DNA from: Patescibacteria group bacterium
GTDB taxonomy: Bacteria; Patescibacteriota; Minisyncoccia; Sungbacterales; GWA2-42-14
Assembly: GCA_018971745.1 (NCBI GenBank)
Contig: JAGXAD010000030.1
Span: 1-7,706, forward strand
Direction: 5' to 3'
DNA: 7,706 nt
The stretch's first letter is position 1; every line of letters begins with the position of its first letter. The notes beneath the pieces were generated by a model. That model saw nothing but the letters and a program-made list of their open reading frames with translations. It made no database searches and had not been told where the DNA came from. Position numbers and translations under genes: made by a program. Positions 1 to 5,730 of the stretch are shown here, one piece after another.

Positions 1-1
1 T

Positions 2-58
2 ATCTCGGATTTTGAACTGGCTCCTGTTTCTCATCCGCGAAATTCGCAATCGCGGTAA
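2..58 (+). CDS. Possible 3' end of an upstream gene (partial)
   Basis: One frame is open from the left edge to a TAA at 56-58 and reads ISDFELAPVSHPRNSQSR. I do not recognise it. Its base composition is close to half GC, nearer to comEC, mnmA and alaS than to the AT-rich methyltransferase that follows, which is the only positive hint that it is coding. A short inverted repeat lies over its end (CCGCGA 35-40 and TCGCGG 50-55, 9-base loop), but no T-run follows, so it is not a convincing terminator. With 18 codons visible it could easily be chance. Confidence 0.2.
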   Translation: MSDFELAPVSHPRNSQSR

Positions 59-69
59 CACTGCGTTTG

Positions 70-78
70 TGGTAGTAT
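70..78 (+). promoter_or_regulatory. Extended -10 promoter of the methyltransferase operon
   Basis: TGG followed by TAGTAT (73-78) matches the extended -10 pattern TGn-TATAAT at four of six -10 positions. No good -35 is seen 16-18 bases upstream, which is common for extended -10 promoters. Only 8 bases separate the box from the ATG at 87, so transcription would begin at or just before the start codon and the mRNA would be essentially leaderless. No Shine-Dalgarno precedes the ATG. The same spacing recurs before mnmA and alaS. Confidence 0.45.
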
Positions 79-86
79 TGATAAAT

Positions 87-944
87 ATGGCAACAAATCA
101 CAAACTTATAATTGGAAATTGCATGAGTATGGCCGAAATTCCTGACGGAAGCGTGCATTTGATGGTTACTTCGCCACCATATTTTAACGCACCCTTTGAC
201 TACAAAGGTTTATTTAAGGGTTACGGGCAGTATCTCGGAGTATTGAGAAATTTTGCACAAGAAACCTTTAGAGTTTTACAAGATGGAAGAATTGCTGTTT
301 TGAATATTGATGATATGTTAGTTGATGGCGAAAAATTTCCGATTGTTGCTGATGCGATAAAAATTTTTCAAGAAGCAGGTTTTAGATACCGTGACAGAAT
401 TATTTGGAAAAAGCCAGATGGTTATTTAAGGATTAGTCGGCGAAGCGGGGTTATTTTGCAAAATCCTTACCCTATGTATTTTTATCCGGACAACCTGCTC
501 GAAAGTATTGTTATTTTTCAAAAAGGAAGGTTTGATTATCGTTCAATTCCTAAAGATATACGAGAGAAATCAAAAGTTGATATAAAAGAAATCCAAAATA
601 AAAAATGGTATATGACGCTTTGGGAAATGAATAATGTAATGCCCGGCTCGCCGCTAGAAAAAAATATCGCGGCTTTTCCCGAAGAATTGCCCTATCGCGC
701 AATTAAACTTTTTTCCTACAAAGATGATACAATTTTAGATCCATTCGCCGGTAGCGGTACGACCATGAAAAAAGCTCGAGAATTGGGTAGAAATAGTATT
801 GGTTTTGAAATAAAAAAATCACTTGTTCCAGTTATTAAAACAAAATTGGGTTTTGGCGGCGGACAGAATACATTTTTTACCGACCAAAACGACAAATTAG
901 AAATTATTTATCGTAAAACAGGCAAATATGGACCTATCCGCTAA
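87..944 (+). CDS. Beta-class DNA amino-methyltransferase (probably N4-cytosine), restriction-modification type II
   Basis: This SAM-dependent enzyme methylates an exocyclic amino group in DNA and would protect host DNA from the partner nuclease encoded next to it. The product is 285 residues. The catalytic motif IV, TSPPY (residues 28-32), comes first and the SAM-binding motif I, DPFAGSGTT (218-226), near the C-terminus, followed by GFEI (motif II). This IV-then-I order defines the beta class. SPPY rather than DPPY or NPPY favours N4-cytosine over N6-adenine, but this is a tendency only. The target-recognition region should lie between, about residues 70-190. The ATG at 87 is preferred over an in-frame TTG at 12 because the family normally starts a few residues before the LIIGNC-type strand and a -10 box sits 8 bases upstream. 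The gene overlaps the next by 17 bases. It is clearly AT-richer than comEC or mnmA. Recognition site cannot be predicted. Confidence 0.9.
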   Translation: MATNHKLIIGNCMSMAEIPDGSVHLMVTSPPYFNAPFDYKGLFKGYGQYLGVLRNFAQETFRVLQDGRIAVLNIDDMLVDGEKFPIVADAIKIFQEAGFRYRDRIIWKKPDGYLRISRRSGVILQNPYPMYFYPDNLLESIVIFQKGRFDYRSIPKDIREKSKVDIKEIQNKKWYMTLWEMNNVMPGSPLEKNIAAFPEELPYRAIKLFSYKDDTILDPFAGSGTTMKKARELGRNSIGFEIKKSLVPVIKTKLGFGGGQNTFFTDQNDKLEIIYRKTGKYGPIR

Positions 945-1983
945 AATTAAAGGAATAAAATATAAGCCGTTTCTTTGTCGGGAGTTGAGAATTTTTGATT
1001 ATAGAAATTTAGAAAAAGCCCTGTCTTCTTGCGGATCGTTTATTTTAAAAATCAATAAAGAAAATCAGATTGCAATAAGTTGGTGGGTTTCAGCGAAACG
1101 TACTCGTTCTTATCCTTACGCAAGAGTTTATGATACCTTGGGTTTTTTCGGAAAGAAAATAACGATAATCCCAGTTGTTAAAGACGAAGGGAAAGAAGGT
1201 GACAGGGATTTTTTACAGTGGGACACAATTTCGTTAATGAGTTTGTTGGGAGTTTATGTTATTGTTGCTTATTACAATGATGCCGAAAGAAGCAGGAGGT
1301 ATAAACATAAAATTACAAATCAGCGTTTTGACATTGATTATATCCAGACGCAGATTAAAAAAATTCTTTCTTATCAATCAGACGCATTGCATTGGAATCT
1401 TGCTCATATTGATAAAGTTGGACAAATTGGGGAAAAAGCTCTGGAATCCTACAACAAAATTTCTAAACGGTTAAAAGTAGAAATGCATTCATGGCAAAGT
1501 GCGGAAAAAAGAATAGTTGAACTTTTGAAGGGCAAAGATGAATTTATGAAGTTGTCGCGAATGCTGGCAGAAAAAGCTCAAAAAAGAGAAAGATTAACCA
1601 TACAACCAAAAGAGAATTTATCGGGAATAAAAGCAATAATTACGATACAAAATTATTTAGGTGGGTATTATTATTTCACAGTGGATGAGGTTAAAATTAG
1701 GAGGAATAAGATTTTTCTTATTGAAGGCAAACACAGTAAAAATAATTTTTTGCCGTCTTTGGAAGATATTAAAGATGGGTTGTTAAAGATGATTTTATTT
1801 ACAAACATAGAGAATGTAAAAATTGATGGCAAAAATGACAAAAAATATGTTTCTGTCGCGATGTTGAAATTATCAGTTGAAAATCATTTTGATGACAGAA
1901 ATTTAAATAATTCACAAAAAATGATTCTCAAGATATTATTTCAAGAAGCAAAACAAAATAAATTTGAGTTAAAAATTTTATAA
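928..1983 (+). CDS. Probable restriction endonuclease, PD-(D/E)xK type, partner of the methyltransferase
   Basis: The product is 351 residues and I cannot place it in a named restriction family. The C-terminal third has a PD-(D/E)xK-like core: Asp253-Glu254 on one strand and, after a short turn, LIEGKHS with Glu266-Gly267-Lys268, then a helix containing DGLLKM. This matches the D...ExK metal-binding and catalytic arrangement of restriction enzymes. The N-terminal half (about 1-130) is a compact domain rich in aromatic and charged residues (SWWVSAKRTRSYPYARVYDT) with no motif I recognise, perhaps for DNA recognition. The middle (about 130-230) is mostly helical and charged. The ATG lies inside the last codons of the methyltransferase with only a weak CAGG before it, which points to translational coupling, a sensible way to make methylase first. 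Position and motif together support a nuclease; specificity is unknown. A strong terminator follows at 2009. Confidence 0.65.
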   Translation: MDLSAKIKGIKYKPFLCRELRIFDYRNLEKALSSCGSFILKINKENQIAISWWVSAKRTRSYPYARVYDTLGFFGKKITIIPVVKDEGKEGDRDFLQWDTISLMSLLGVYVIVAYYNDAERSRRYKHKITNQRFDIDYIQTQIKKILSYQSDALHWNLAHIDKVGQIGEKALESYNKISKRLKVEMHSWQSAEKRIVELLKGKDEFMKLSRMLAEKAQKRERLTIQPKENLSGIKAIITIQNYLGGYYYFTVDEVKIRRNKIFLIEGKHSKNNFLPSLEDIKDGLLKMILFTNIENVKIDGKNDKKYVSVAMLKLSVENHFDDRNLNNSQKMILKILFQEAKQNKFELKIL

Positions 1984-2008
1984 AATTATGAATAATAAAA
2001 ATGAAATA

Positions 2009-2037
2009 ACGGCGGGATTATCTCCCGCCGTATTTTT
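2009..2037. terminator. Bidirectional intrinsic terminator between the convergent nuclease and comEC genes
   Basis: A perfect 9-bp GC-rich stem, ACGGCGGGA (2009-2017) with TCCCGCCGT (2023-2031), closes a 5-base loop. On the plus strand it is followed by ATTTTT, ending the restriction-modification transcript. Read on the minus strand the same hairpin is followed by a T-rich stretch, so it can also end comEC mRNA. The comEC stop codon (complement of 2018-2020) lies in the loop and its last codons (Tyr-Gly-Gly-Arg) form one arm of the stem. Confidence 0.85.
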
Positions 2038-2464
2038 GTTTGAGCGCCGCGATTTGTTCCGGGCTTAAGTTGTTATAAATGGCAAGCCAGTTTTCCGCGA
2101 TTTGTTTTTGCGCCGATGGAAGCGCTACGCGCCCGCCGCACACTTCTTCCTGCAAATACACTTCCACCAAGTCCTTTTCGTGAAATCCCGGAACGGGCTC
2201 GGCCGCCTCGGTCCACAAATTTGCGATGTCGTTTGATCCGCCAAGCGCCAACGGTATCAGATGATCCACTTCATACGCGCCTCGCGGCTGCGGGTACGGC
2301 ACGCCGTATTCGCCGTACACTTTTTTTCGCAGGTTCGTTGGCACATTGCGGACCGTTTTGGTGTATCCGCGAAAGCAGATGGCATCCGCAGTTGCGTTTT
2401 GAAACACTGCTCCGGGAGTGCATGCTTGATCGGACAGAAAATTACGCGGTACGCATCCGCCGGA
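2018..2464 (-). other. HNH nuclease domain at the C-terminus of ComEC
   Basis: Domain entry for residues about 573-720 of the ComEC protein. The run CTPGAVF, then GYTKTVRNVP, a GEYGV segment, YEVDHLIPLALGGSND, NLW, and a C-terminal ENW motif resembles a family of small, usually secreted stand-alone proteins with an HNH-type DH...GGSNDIxNLW core found in many bacteria. In the HNH family the Asp-His pair supplies the general base and a metal ligand, and the downstream Asn and His/Lys/Asp (here His667, Lys669, Asp670) complete the site. Nuclease activity is inferred from these motifs. Confidence 0.75.
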
Positions 2465-4180
2465 TTTGGTTCTCGGTTCCGGAACAAACGGTTGCGGCGG
2501 ATTCTCTGTTGGCTCGCTTCCCAGCAGGGTTTGCAAATTTTCTTTTGCGCGAAGATTTGATTCGTAATGTTTCCGCGCAAGAAATCCGGCGGTGCTTATT
2601 ACGAGAAATAGTGCCGCAATAAGAATTACATAGTGCCGATTTGAATTTTTTTTGCCGGCAGCGCCGGTGGCGTTGAAGTTTACATGAGGCAATTCGGTTT
2701 TTGCGGCTCCACGCAACAAAAATTTTGGCGTCGGTGCAAAAAGATAATATAAAAAAATCGCGTAGGTCAGCAGAACAATGGCAAACGGAAAATCGGGAAT
2801 TGAAAGCGACGCAAACGGAAGTCCGGAAAAAAATCCGATGGCAAAAAGTTCCCAGCGGAGCAACCAGTATGCAATCGTTCCCGGAATGAAAGCAAGCAGG
2901 CGCGAAACAAGTCCGGCAAATCCCGTGATAAAACCAAAAATCATGGTTGCCGGAATCAAGGGCAGAACCGCGAGATTTGCCGGAAGCGCAACCAGCGACC
3001 AGTTGCCCATTTGATACAATATGAACGGCAGGACAAAAAGATACGCCGCGGAAGTGAGCGATACAATATTGCGGAACCGTTTCCACGGAATCCAGAGAAA
3101 ATATTGTTCCATGTTTGGCGTGAGAAATATCACGGCAACGGTTGCCAAAAACGAAAGTTGAAATGAAACGTCAAACGCAAGAATAAATGGGTTGACAAAA
3201 ATCATTAGGACAGCCGCAAGAATTAAGGCGCGGCCAGAATCGTATAATCTGCTCTGCGAGCGCGCGAGAAGCGCAAGTGCGGCCATGATGCCGGCGCGGA
3301 TCGCGGTTTGTGCGCCTCCGGTCATCACCACGTAAAAAAATACGGCAATAATTCCCGCGCCGATTGCAAGGTTTGCCGGCAGGAACCCGAATATTTTCAT
3401 TATCCATTCCGCAACGAGCGTTACGTGATACCCTGAAATGGTTACCACATGAATCAGTCCGGTATTGATGAAATCCTGCCGCATTGATTGGCTGAATGAC
3501 GAGCGCTCTCCCAGAATAAGCGCCCGCATCACCAATGATTCCGGTTCGGGCATCGCCGCATTGAGTGCGGAGGCAAGTTTTTCTTCCGCCGAGAAGAGAA
3601 ATCGTTTTATGAAATTGCCTTCTCCGCGCGAGATTATTTCAATTTCCGGACGGCGCATTACAAAAAAAATGCCGTCTTTTTTCAAATAATTTACATAGTC
3701 AAATTCTTTGTTTTGCGGCGTTAAAAAATTTTTCGGCGTTTCCAGTTTTCCCGCGACGCGCACGGCGTCTCCGTATCGGTAATCTTGATTGTTTTCCGTG
3801 AAAAGCAGAAGTTTGGTTGTTGCCCCATTGGTTTGCGCAATAACCGTAAGCTGAATGTTGTTTTCTTTTTTGTCCGGATTGTCCGAGATCACTCCGGAGA
3901 AAGAAATTTTTTGGCCGATTTGATTTTGAAAAATTTCCGGCGCCGGTTTGTCCGCAACGTGAAATCGTGCAATGCCGATTGAAAACGCAAGCGCGAAAAC
4001 GGAAATAATGATTCCCCGGCGCTTTTTTGAAACAAGCGAAAAAAATAAAGACAGAAAAAGAGAAATCAATCCAATGAGCAGCGCCGCATAAATATTAATG
4101 CGAAATAAAGAGCGCAATAATACCCCTGCGCCAAATCCGAAGCACGCCGCGTAAAAAATAATGTTTTGTATCGTCATCAT
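2018..4180 (-). CDS. comEC: ComEC/Rec2 DNA-uptake channel fused to a C-terminal HNH nuclease domain
   Basis: ComEC forms the inner-membrane channel that brings single-stranded DNA into the cytoplasm during natural transformation. The 720-residue product has N-terminal helices (about 5-72), an OB-like extracellular domain (about 80-185) ending in the typical EFDYVNYLKKDGI block, and the multi-helix Competence core (about 210-482) with the signature GLIHVVTISGYHV (241-253; His244, Ser249, Gly250, His252) and DVSFQLSFLA. The usual C-terminal metallo-beta-lactamase-like domain is absent. Instead, a basic loop (486-515) leads to one more helix (516-535), a proline-rich linker, and a domain from about 573 with four cysteines (576, 587, 602, 681) and an HNH-type core EVDHLIPLALGGSNDIANLW (637-656: Asp639, His640, Asn650, Asn654). 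The positive-inside rule puts this domain outside the membrane, where cysteine pairs could form disulfides. The frame is continuous from ATG to TAA. ATG at 4180 or 4177; no Shine-Dalgarno. Confidence 0.92.
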   Translation of the reverse strand: MMTIQNIIFYAACFGFGAGVLLRSLFRINIYAALLIGLISLFLSLFFSLVSKKRRGIIISVFALAFSIGIARFHVADKPAPEIFQNQIGQKISFSGVISDNPDKKENNIQLTVIAQTNGATTKLLLFTENNQDYRYGDAVRVAGKLETPKNFLTPQNKEFDYVNYLKKDGIFFVMRRPEIEIISRGEGNFIKRFLFSAEEKLASALNAAMPEPESLVMRALILGERSSFSQSMRQDFINTGLIHVVTISGYHVTLVAEWIMKIFGFLPANLAIGAGIIAVFFYVVMTGGAQTAIRAGIMAALALLARSQSRLYDSGRALILAAVLMIFVNPFILAFDVSFQLSFLATVAVIFLTPNMEQYFLWIPWKRFRNIVSLTSAAYLFVLPFILYQMGNWSLVALPANLAVLPLIPATMIFGFITGFAGLVSRLLAFIPGTIAYWLLRWELFAIGFFSGLPFASLSIPDFPFAIVLLTYAIFLYYLFAPTPKFLLRGAAKTELPHVNFNATGAAGKKNSNRHYVILIAALFLVISTAGFLARKHYESNLRAKENLQTLLGSEPTENPPQPFVPEPRTKSGGCVPRNFLSDQACTPGAVFQNATADAICFRGYTKTVRNVPTNLRKKVYGEYGVPYPQPRGAYEVDHLIPLALGGSNDIANLWTEAAEPVPGFHEKDLVEVYLQEEVCGGRVALPSAQKQIAENWLAIYNNLSPEQIAALKQKYGGR

Positions 4181-4189
4181 TGAAATAAT

Positions 4190-4218
4190 TTGTATTTTTC
4201 CGTTTTAAAAATTATAAT
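4190..4218 (+). promoter_or_regulatory. mnmA promoter, giving a near-leaderless transcript
   Basis: TTGTAT (4190-4195) and a perfect TATAAT (4213-4218) are separated by exactly 17 bases. The ATG of mnmA follows 9 bases after the -10 box, so the expected start point is within about 3 bases of the start codon. No Shine-Dalgarno fits in that space. Confidence 0.7.
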
Positions 4219-4239
4219 GCGAACGATATGAAAAGTAAA
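4211..4239 (-). promoter_or_regulatory. Candidate comEC promoter
   Basis: On the minus strand TTTACT (4239-4234) and TATAAT (4216-4211) are 17 bases apart, which would start transcription near 4204 and leave a leader of about 24 bases with no Shine-Dalgarno. The -10 box shares the palindromic ATTATAAT (4211-4218) with the divergent mnmA promoter. A second, weaker -10 (TACAAA, 4194-4189) lies 8 bases before the comEC ATG and would give a leaderless transcript, but its -35 (TTATAA) is poor. Confidence 0.4.
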
Positions 4240-5301
4240 TCAAAACAAAAAGTTTTTGTAGCGATGTCGGGCGGGGTTGATTCTTCGGTTGCGGCGGCAC
4301 TCTTGCAAGAGCGCGGTTTTGACGTGCAAGGATTTTATCTTAAAATTTCGCCGAATATCGGCGAAGGATGCGCGTGGCACGGAGACCGCAGGGATGCGAT
4401 GCGTGTTGCGCAAAATCAATTGGGCATTTTGTTTGACTGGTTTGATTTTTCGGACGAATACAAGCGATTGGTGTTTGAGCCGATGATTGCAGATTATCAA
4501 AAAGGCATCACGCCAAACCCGGACGTGTGGTGCAACCGTGAAATCAAATTCGGAATTTTTAAGGAAGCGATGCGGCGCTTGGGCGCGGAAAAAATCGCAA
4601 CCGGGCATTATGCGCGCATTGAACAAAGAAATGACGGGTACCATTTGCGAAAAGCCCGCGACCCGTCAAAAGATCAGTCGTATTTTTTGTGGACGCTCAC
4701 GCAGGACGATTTGTCGTATGCGCTGTTTCCGATTGGCGATTATGCGAAAGTAAGCGAAGTGCGCGCAATGGCGCGGAAATTCGGCCTTGCAACGGCAGAG
4801 AAAAAAGACAGCCAGGATTTGTGCATGGTGGGGCCGCTTGATTTCAAGTCATTGCTTAAAGAGTTTATTCGAGAACCCCATCGCGGCCGCGCAATTCATG
4901 TTGATGCCGGAACTGCGATTGGCGAGCACGACGGTTTGGAATTTTACACCATCGGCGAGCGAAGCGGGTTTGGCGACGGCGAAGGCGCGCTGTATGTTGC
5001 GCAAAAAGATTTTGCAACGGGCAATTTGATCGTTGCGCCGAAAAATCACGAATCGCTTTTTAGCGCGTCGGCAAAAATTGCAAAAGTAAATTGGATTTCA
5101 GGCGCGGAGCCCGCAATGCCGTTTTTGTGCGAGGCGGTTTTGCGGTATCATGCGAAGCCGACCCTCGCAACGGTAGCAAGGTTTGCAAACGATAATTATG
5201 AAGTGCGTTTTGCCGAGCCGCAGTACGCCGTTACGCCGGGCCAGTCGCTGGTGCTGTATCGGGAAGACGAACTTATCGGCGGGGGAGTGATTGAGGGTTA
5301 G
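4228..5301 (+). CDS. mnmA: tRNA-specific 2-thiouridylase MnmA
   Basis: MnmA activates C2 of uridine-34 with ATP and inserts sulfur to make 2-thiouridine at the wobble position of tRNAs for Lys, Glu and Gln. The 357-residue product is close to the 368 residues of the E. coli enzyme. It has the PP-loop ATP pyrophosphatase motif SGGVDSS (residues 14-20), the NPDVWCNREIKF segment with Cys102, the tRNA-contact block ATGHYARI, KDQSYFLW, and KKDSQDLC with Cys199. Cys102 and Cys199 fall at exactly the E. coli numbers of the two catalytic cysteines. The central (about 205-280) and C-terminal beta-barrel (about 285-357) domains are complete. An unusual feature is the CAWHGDRRDA segment near residue 47, where many bacteria have an acidic CTAEED-like run. 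The gene is divergent from comEC and has its own promoter. No sulfur-relay gene is visible nearby. Confidence 0.95.
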   Translation: MKSKSKQKVFVAMSGGVDSSVAAALLQERGFDVQGFYLKISPNIGEGCAWHGDRRDAMRVAQNQLGILFDWFDFSDEYKRLVFEPMIADYQKGITPNPDVWCNREIKFGIFKEAMRRLGAEKIATGHYARIEQRNDGYHLRKARDPSKDQSYFLWTLTQDDLSYALFPIGDYAKVSEVRAMARKFGLATAEKKDSQDLCMVGPLDFKSLLKEFIREPHRGRAIHVDAGTAIGEHDGLEFYTIGERSGFGDGEGALYVAQKDFATGNLIVAPKNHESLFSASAKIAKVNWISGAEPAMPFLCEAVLRYHAKPTLATVARFANDNYEVRFAEPQYAVTPGQSLVLYREDELIGGGVIEG

Positions 5302-5308
5302 TTTTTAA

Positions 5309-5336
5309 GTTGGAAAGTTTACGGGTTGAAAAGTTT
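5309..5336 (+). repeat. Short degenerate direct repeat
   Basis: GTTGGAAAGTTT (5309-5320) and GTTGAAAAGTTT (5325-5336) match at 11 of 12 positions with a 16-base period, just after the mnmA stop codon. Function unknown; it may be simple-sequence drift. Confidence 0.4.
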
Positions 5337-5361
5337 GAGCTTATGCTTCGTATCGTTTTTT

Positions 5362-5395
5362 CTTATCGGCTTATTCGCACGAATTAGCCGATAAG
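5362..5395. repeat. 34-base imperfect palindrome between mnmA and the small membrane gene
   Basis: CTTATCGGCT (5362-5371) pairs with AGCCGATAAG (5386-5395) over 10 bp. After one T-T mismatch the stem continues as ATTC/GAAT around a 4-base GCAC loop. A T-run (5355-5360) precedes it and only GATTTT follows, so it is a poor match to an intrinsic terminator, although it could still end or stabilise the mnmA mRNA. A REP-like dispersed element or a protein-binding site are alternatives. The rest of the 175-base spacer shows no other gene. Confidence 0.6.
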
Positions 5396-5409
5396 GATTT
5401 TCAATCAAT

Positions 5410-5438
5410 TTGATTTCAAAGCCCTTTTGGTGCATACT
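5410..5438 (+). promoter_or_regulatory. Candidate promoter of the small membrane protein
   Basis: TTGATT (5410-5415) and CATACT (5433-5438) are 17 bases apart, each matching four of six consensus positions. Transcription would begin near 5445, leaving about 32 bases of leader that include the Shine-Dalgarno. Confidence 0.4.
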
Positions 5439-5463
5439 GAAAACAGGTCTTTTTTTGCAAAAC

Positions 5464-5469
5464 AGGAGG
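5464..5469 (+). promoter_or_regulatory. Strong Shine-Dalgarno that fixes the start of the small membrane protein
   Basis: AGGAGG lies 7 bases before the ATG at 5477. It selects this frame over a longer overlapping frame that starts at 5410. It contrasts with mnmA and alaS, which have no such site. Confidence 0.85.
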
Positions 5470-5476
5470 CGCGCAG

Positions 5477-5686
5477 ATGAATTTTTTGCTTCAGACGCTT
5501 GCGTGGCTATGCAATTACGGCTCGCACATCTTTTTTTATTTTTTTGCGTTTCTGCTTGCGCCCATCGGCATAGCAATGTTTGCCACCGGAAACCGGAAAT
5601 TGAAAAAAGTTTTTATTGTTCTCGCAATTCTCACGGTCTTGTTATTTTTTATCAGTTTTATTCCGTATGCGTTCGGGCCGGCATAA
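5477..5686 (+). CDS. Small two-helix membrane protein of unknown function
   Basis: The 69-residue product is not one I recognise. It has two predicted membrane helices, about residues 17-38 (HIFFYFFAFLLAPIGIAMF) and 45-66 (VFIVLAILTVLLFFISFIPY), joined by a short basic turn TGNRKLKK. The basic turn should face the cytoplasm, so both ends would be outside. There is a single cysteine at residue 12 and no lipobox or cleavable signal. The start is supported by a perfect AGGAGG 7 bases upstream, and the gene has its own candidate promoter and a strong terminator 8 bases after the TAA, making it a single-gene unit. Small hydrophobic hairpin proteins of this kind are common near secretion or pilus genes, but nothing here ties it to a process. 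Confidence 0.75.
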   Translation: MNFLLQTLAWLCNYGSHIFFYFFAFLLAPIGIAMFATGNRKLKKVFIVLAILTVLLFFISFIPYAFGPA

Positions 5687-5693
5687 TAATTTG

Positions 5694-5717
5694 AGAGGAC
5701 GGTTCGTCCTCTTTTTT
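5694..5717 (+). terminator. Intrinsic terminator after the small membrane gene
   Basis: AGAGGAC (5694-5700) and GTCCTCT (5706-5712) form a 7-bp stem with a GGTTC loop, followed directly by a run of T (to 5717). It insulates alaS from upstream transcription, since the alaS promoter starts 14 bases later. Confidence 0.9.
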
Positions 5718-5730
5718 GTCTTGAAATTTT

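Noticed and set aside
12..86. TTG at 12 as an earlier start for the methyltransferase
   Set aside because: The added 25 residues resemble no family N-terminus, and the extended -10 box at 73-78 would lie inside the gene.
2018..2464. The HNH region as a separate gene rather than a fusion
   Set aside because: The frame is continuous with the ComEC core; there is no stop codon, Shine-Dalgarno or good start between the last helix and the HNH domain.
2116..2622. A 168-codon open frame on the plus strand opposite the comEC C-terminus
   Set aside because: It is antisense to the well-recognised HNH domain and membrane region, has an arginine-rich composition typical of a shadow frame, and lacks a Shine-Dalgarno.
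4240..4644. A 134-codon minus-strand frame inside mnmA
   Set aside because: It is antisense to conserved MnmA motifs and has no supporting signals.
5410..5694. A 94-codon plus-strand frame overlapping the small membrane gene
   Set aside because: It has no ribosome binding site at its start and a patchy composition; the AGGAGG points to the ATG at 5477 in another frame.
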